Below are positions 6,320-7,923 of a DNA stretch of 7,923 nucleotides, in pieces. Made by a program: the position numbers and the translations under genes. Below the pieces are notes generated by a model. The model made no database searches. It had not been told where the DNA came from and saw only the letters and a program-made list of their open reading frames with translations. Numbering within the stretch: position 1 is the stretch's first letter; each line of letters begins with the position of its first letter. The stretch is from Verrucomicrobiota bacterium. GTDB lineage: Bacteria; Verrucomicrobiota; Verrucomicrobiia; Limisphaerales; SXQI01. Location: contig WBXJ01000135.1 of the NCBI GenBank assembly GCA_008933045.1, positions 1-7,923 of the forward strand. Reading direction: 5' to 3'.

Positions 6320-7042
6320 ACCTAGGTAAGCCTTCCGGATTTCAGGATTCGATCTCAAGGATTCGGATTGGTCTTGAAGAATCACCTTGCCAGTTTCAAG
6401 CACGTAGCCGTAGTTAGAAATTTCGAGTGCGAGATTGGCGTTTTGTTCCACGAGCAAAATAGTAATTTTTTGTTGGCGGTTAATTTCCACAATTTTCTCG
6501 AAAATGGTTTTCACGAGCAGTGGCGCAATTCCAAGAGAGGGTTCATCCAGCATGAGAAATTGCGGCTGACTCATGAGTGCCCTGCCAATAGCTAACATCT
6601 GCTGCTCCCCGCCGGAGAGGGTTCCTGCAATTTGTTTCGCACGTTCTTTAAGTCGTGGAAAGATGGTGTAGACAAATTCCAGTTGGCACCGAACCGCCTG
6701 GTTATTGGTTTGTAAGTAGGCGCCCATTTGCAAGTTTTCAAAAACCGTCAGGTTAGAGAAAACCATGCGACCCTCGGGAACATGGGCGAGACCTAGTTTG
6801 ACGATCTGATGTGGCTTGAGGTGGGTGATGTCATTTCCTTGATAGATGACTCGACCTGACTTGATTGGGACGAGGGCGGAGATGGCTCGGAGGGTGGTAG
6901 TTTTTCCGGCACCATTGGCTCCGATCAGTGTCACGATGTCGCCGCGATTGACCTTGAGACTGACGTTGTGCAGAGCGTTGATGACGCCGTAAGTCACCAC
7001 GACGTTGTGCAGTTCGAAGAGGTTAATTGGGGAGTCAGGCAT
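6314..7042 (-). CDS. livF: Branched-chain amino-acid type ABC transporter ATPase LivF
   Basis: 242 residues, one of two cytoplasmic ATPases that power a HAAT-family (Liv) importer; E. coli LivF has 237. Walker A GANGAGKT at 41-48, LivF-type AHVPEGRMVFSNLTVFENL at 86-104 around the Q-loop region, signature LSGGEQQMLAIGRAL at 142-156, Walker B FLMLDEP at 162-168 with E167 as catalytic base, and VEQNAN at 198-203. The usual H-loop histidine is replaced by Gln, which is normal for LivF. The C-terminus RKAYLGG is typical. The ATG at 7042 follows the livG stop by one base and has GGTGAG just upstream; a GTG at 7051 would add three residues and overlap livG. HAAT importers carry branched-chain amino acids, other amino acids, urea or amides, so the cargo is not settled. 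Confidence 0.93.
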   Translation of the reverse strand: MPDSPINLFELHNVVVTYGVINALHNVSLKVNRGDIVTLIGANGAGKTTTLRAISALVPIKSGRVIYQGNDITHLKPHQIVKLGLAHVPEGRMVFSNLTVFENLQMGAYLQTNNQAVRCQLEFVYTIFPRLKERAKQIAGTLSGGEQQMLAIGRALMSQPQFLMLDEPSLGIAPLLVKTIFEKIVEINRQQKITILLVEQNANLALEISNYGYVLETGKVILQDQSESLRSNPEIRKAYLGG

Positions 7043-7043
7043 G

Positions 7044-7808
7044 TTACTCACCGAGGTAAGCTTCGATCACCTTCGGATCCGAGCGGATTTGATCTGGTGG
7101 GCCTTCGGCAATTTTAATGCCGTAATCCAACACAGCGATGCGTTGGCAAATACCCATGACGACTTGCATGTCGTGTTCCACCAGCAGAACAGAAATTTGG
7201 AACTTATCTTTAACAAACTGGATGAGGTTCATGAGCTCTACTTTCTCAGTAGCATTCATCCCTGCCGCAGGTTCGTCTAGGAGCAGCATTTTGGGACGAG
7301 TTGCCAAGGCACGCACAATTTCTAAGCGACGTTGGTCACCGTAGGGGAGATTATTTGCGTGCGTATGCCGATGATTTTCTAGATTGAAAATTCGCAGAAG
7401 ATCGATCACCTGATCTGATATCTCTTTTTCCTCCTGAGCAAATGCTTTCCCTCGCCACCACGCATGAGACACGCCACTCAGTAGATGCAGATGAAAAGCC
7501 ACTCGCACATTGTCGAAGACGGTAAGGGATGGGAAAAGTCGAATGTTTTGGAAAGTGCGGGCGATGCCATGGCCTGTAATTTGGTAGGGCTGCATGCATG
7601 AAATAGGTTGGCCCGCAAATTCGATCCGTCCCTCGGTGGGTTGGTAAACGCCAGTAATCAGGTTAAACACCGTGGTCTTTCCTGCGCCGTTGGGGCCAAT
7701 CAAGCCCACGAGTTCATTGGGTTGAATGTGAAAGTCGAGGTTTGAAACGGCTGTCAGACCACCGAATCGAATGGTGCAGGTATGGAGTTTAAGTAGAGGA
7801 CCATTCAT
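7044..7808 (-). CDS. livG: Branched-chain amino-acid type ABC transporter ATPase LivG
   Basis: 254 residues, partner ATPase of LivF in the same importer; E. coli LivG is 255. Motifs in order: Walker A GPNGAGKT at 38-45, GIARTFQNIRLFPSLTVFDNV at 81-101 holding the Q-loop glutamine Q87, the LivG-type degenerate signature LPYGDQRRLEIVRAL at 154-168, Walker B LLLDEPAAGMN at 175-185, and switch histidine H212 in LVEHDM. The C-terminal EGPPDQIRSDPKVIEAYLGE closely resembles the LivG family tail. The ATG at 7808 overlaps the livM stop (ATGA), a sign of translational coupling. No Shine-Dalgarno sequence is visible. Confidence 0.95.
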   Translation of the reverse strand: MNGPLLKLHTCTIRFGGLTAVSNLDFHIQPNELVGLIGPNGAGKTTVFNLITGVYQPTEGRIEFAGQPISCMQPYQITGHGIARTFQNIRLFPSLTVFDNVRVAFHLHLLSGVSHAWWRGKAFAQEEKEISDQVIDLLRIFNLENHRHTHANNLPYGDQRRLEIVRALATRPKMLLLDEPAAGMNATEKVELMNLIQFVKDKFQISVLLVEHDMQVVMGICQRIAVLDYGIKIAEGPPDQIRSDPKVIEAYLGE

Positions 7809-7923
7809 GCTCTGTTCGGTGGTTGGGGACGAGCACGAAAGCTGAAGAGTCCTTGGGGACGAGTCAGCATGAGGATGATCAGCAAGAGGGAATAAATCAC
7901 CATGCGATATTCTGCGATGGGGC
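7805..7923 (-). CDS. livM: Branched-chain amino-acid type ABC permease LivM, C-terminal fragment
   Basis: Only the last 38 codons are inside the window; the 5' part lies beyond the right edge. The fragment reads EYRMVIYSLLLIILMLTRPQ followed by GLF, which is the characteristic end of LivM: a last transmembrane helix and then the cytoplasmic TRPQGLF motif. A proline/arginine-rich tail (RARPQPPNRA) follows. The stop TGA overlaps the livG start by the ATGA arrangement. LivM with LivH forms the inner-membrane channel of the importer served by LivG and LivF. Confidence 0.88.
   Translation of the reverse strand, partial: PIAEYRMVIYSLLLIILMLTRPQGLFSFRARPQPPNRA

Noticed and set aside
6440..6448. LivF lacks the H-loop histidine (Gln200 instead)
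   Set aside because: E. coli LivF also has EQN at this place; it is a family trait, not a defect.
7326..7346. Non-canonical LivG signature (LPYGDQRR instead of LSGGQ)
   Set aside because: LivG proteins normally carry a degenerate LPYGxQRR signature.

Overview
The window is a densely coding piece of a Gram-negative bacterial chromosome of moderate GC (by eye about half). A lipid A acyltransferase gene (lpxD) implies an LPS-type outer membrane. Stacked Gfo/Idh/MocA dehydrogenases, a GHL10-type glycosidase, a small TPR protein of a kind I associate with Opitutae-like Verrucomicrobiota, and almost no Shine-Dalgarno sequences make Verrucomicrobiota my best guess. The phylum is an inference, not proven. 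No mobile element, tRNA, rRNA, CRISPR array or phage gene is visible, and no gene-free stretch exceeds about 155 bases.

Region 1 (1-2780, minus strand) reads panD, then lpxD, then a GHL10 (YddW/DigH-like) glycosidase running off the left edge. It looks like one transcription unit: beta-alanine for pantothenate/CoA, lipid A assembly, and an exported glycan-cleaving enzyme.

Region 2 (2781-2934) is a divergent intergenic segment. It holds a good sigma70-type promoter to the right and a weaker one to the left that reads the same -10 hexamer on the other strand. The presumed panD leader contains two overlapping, mutually exclusive hairpins.

Region 3 (2935-6299, plus strand) has two different Gfo/Idh/MocA oxidoreductases, a short-chain dehydrogenase and a small TPR protein. 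A 14-bp hairpin with a U tract lies between the two Gfo/Idh genes and ends only 10 bases before the second start codon. Gfo/Idh 2, the SDR and the TPR gene are nearly contiguous. The three redox enzymes could serve one sugar, inositol or glycoside pathway through a keto intermediate; the substrate cannot be read from sequence.

Region 4 (6314-7923, minus strand, convergent to region 3) is the 3' part of a branched-chain amino-acid type (HAAT/Liv) ABC importer: the end of the LivM permease, then the LivG and LivF ATPases, with overlapping or touching ends. Substrate-binding protein and LivH genes would lie beyond the right edge.

I did not find a clearly undescribed system. The points most worth checking are the terminator set against the second Gfo/Idh start, the shared-hexamer divergent promoters with their panD leader hairpins, and a C8 tract inside the glycosidase gene.
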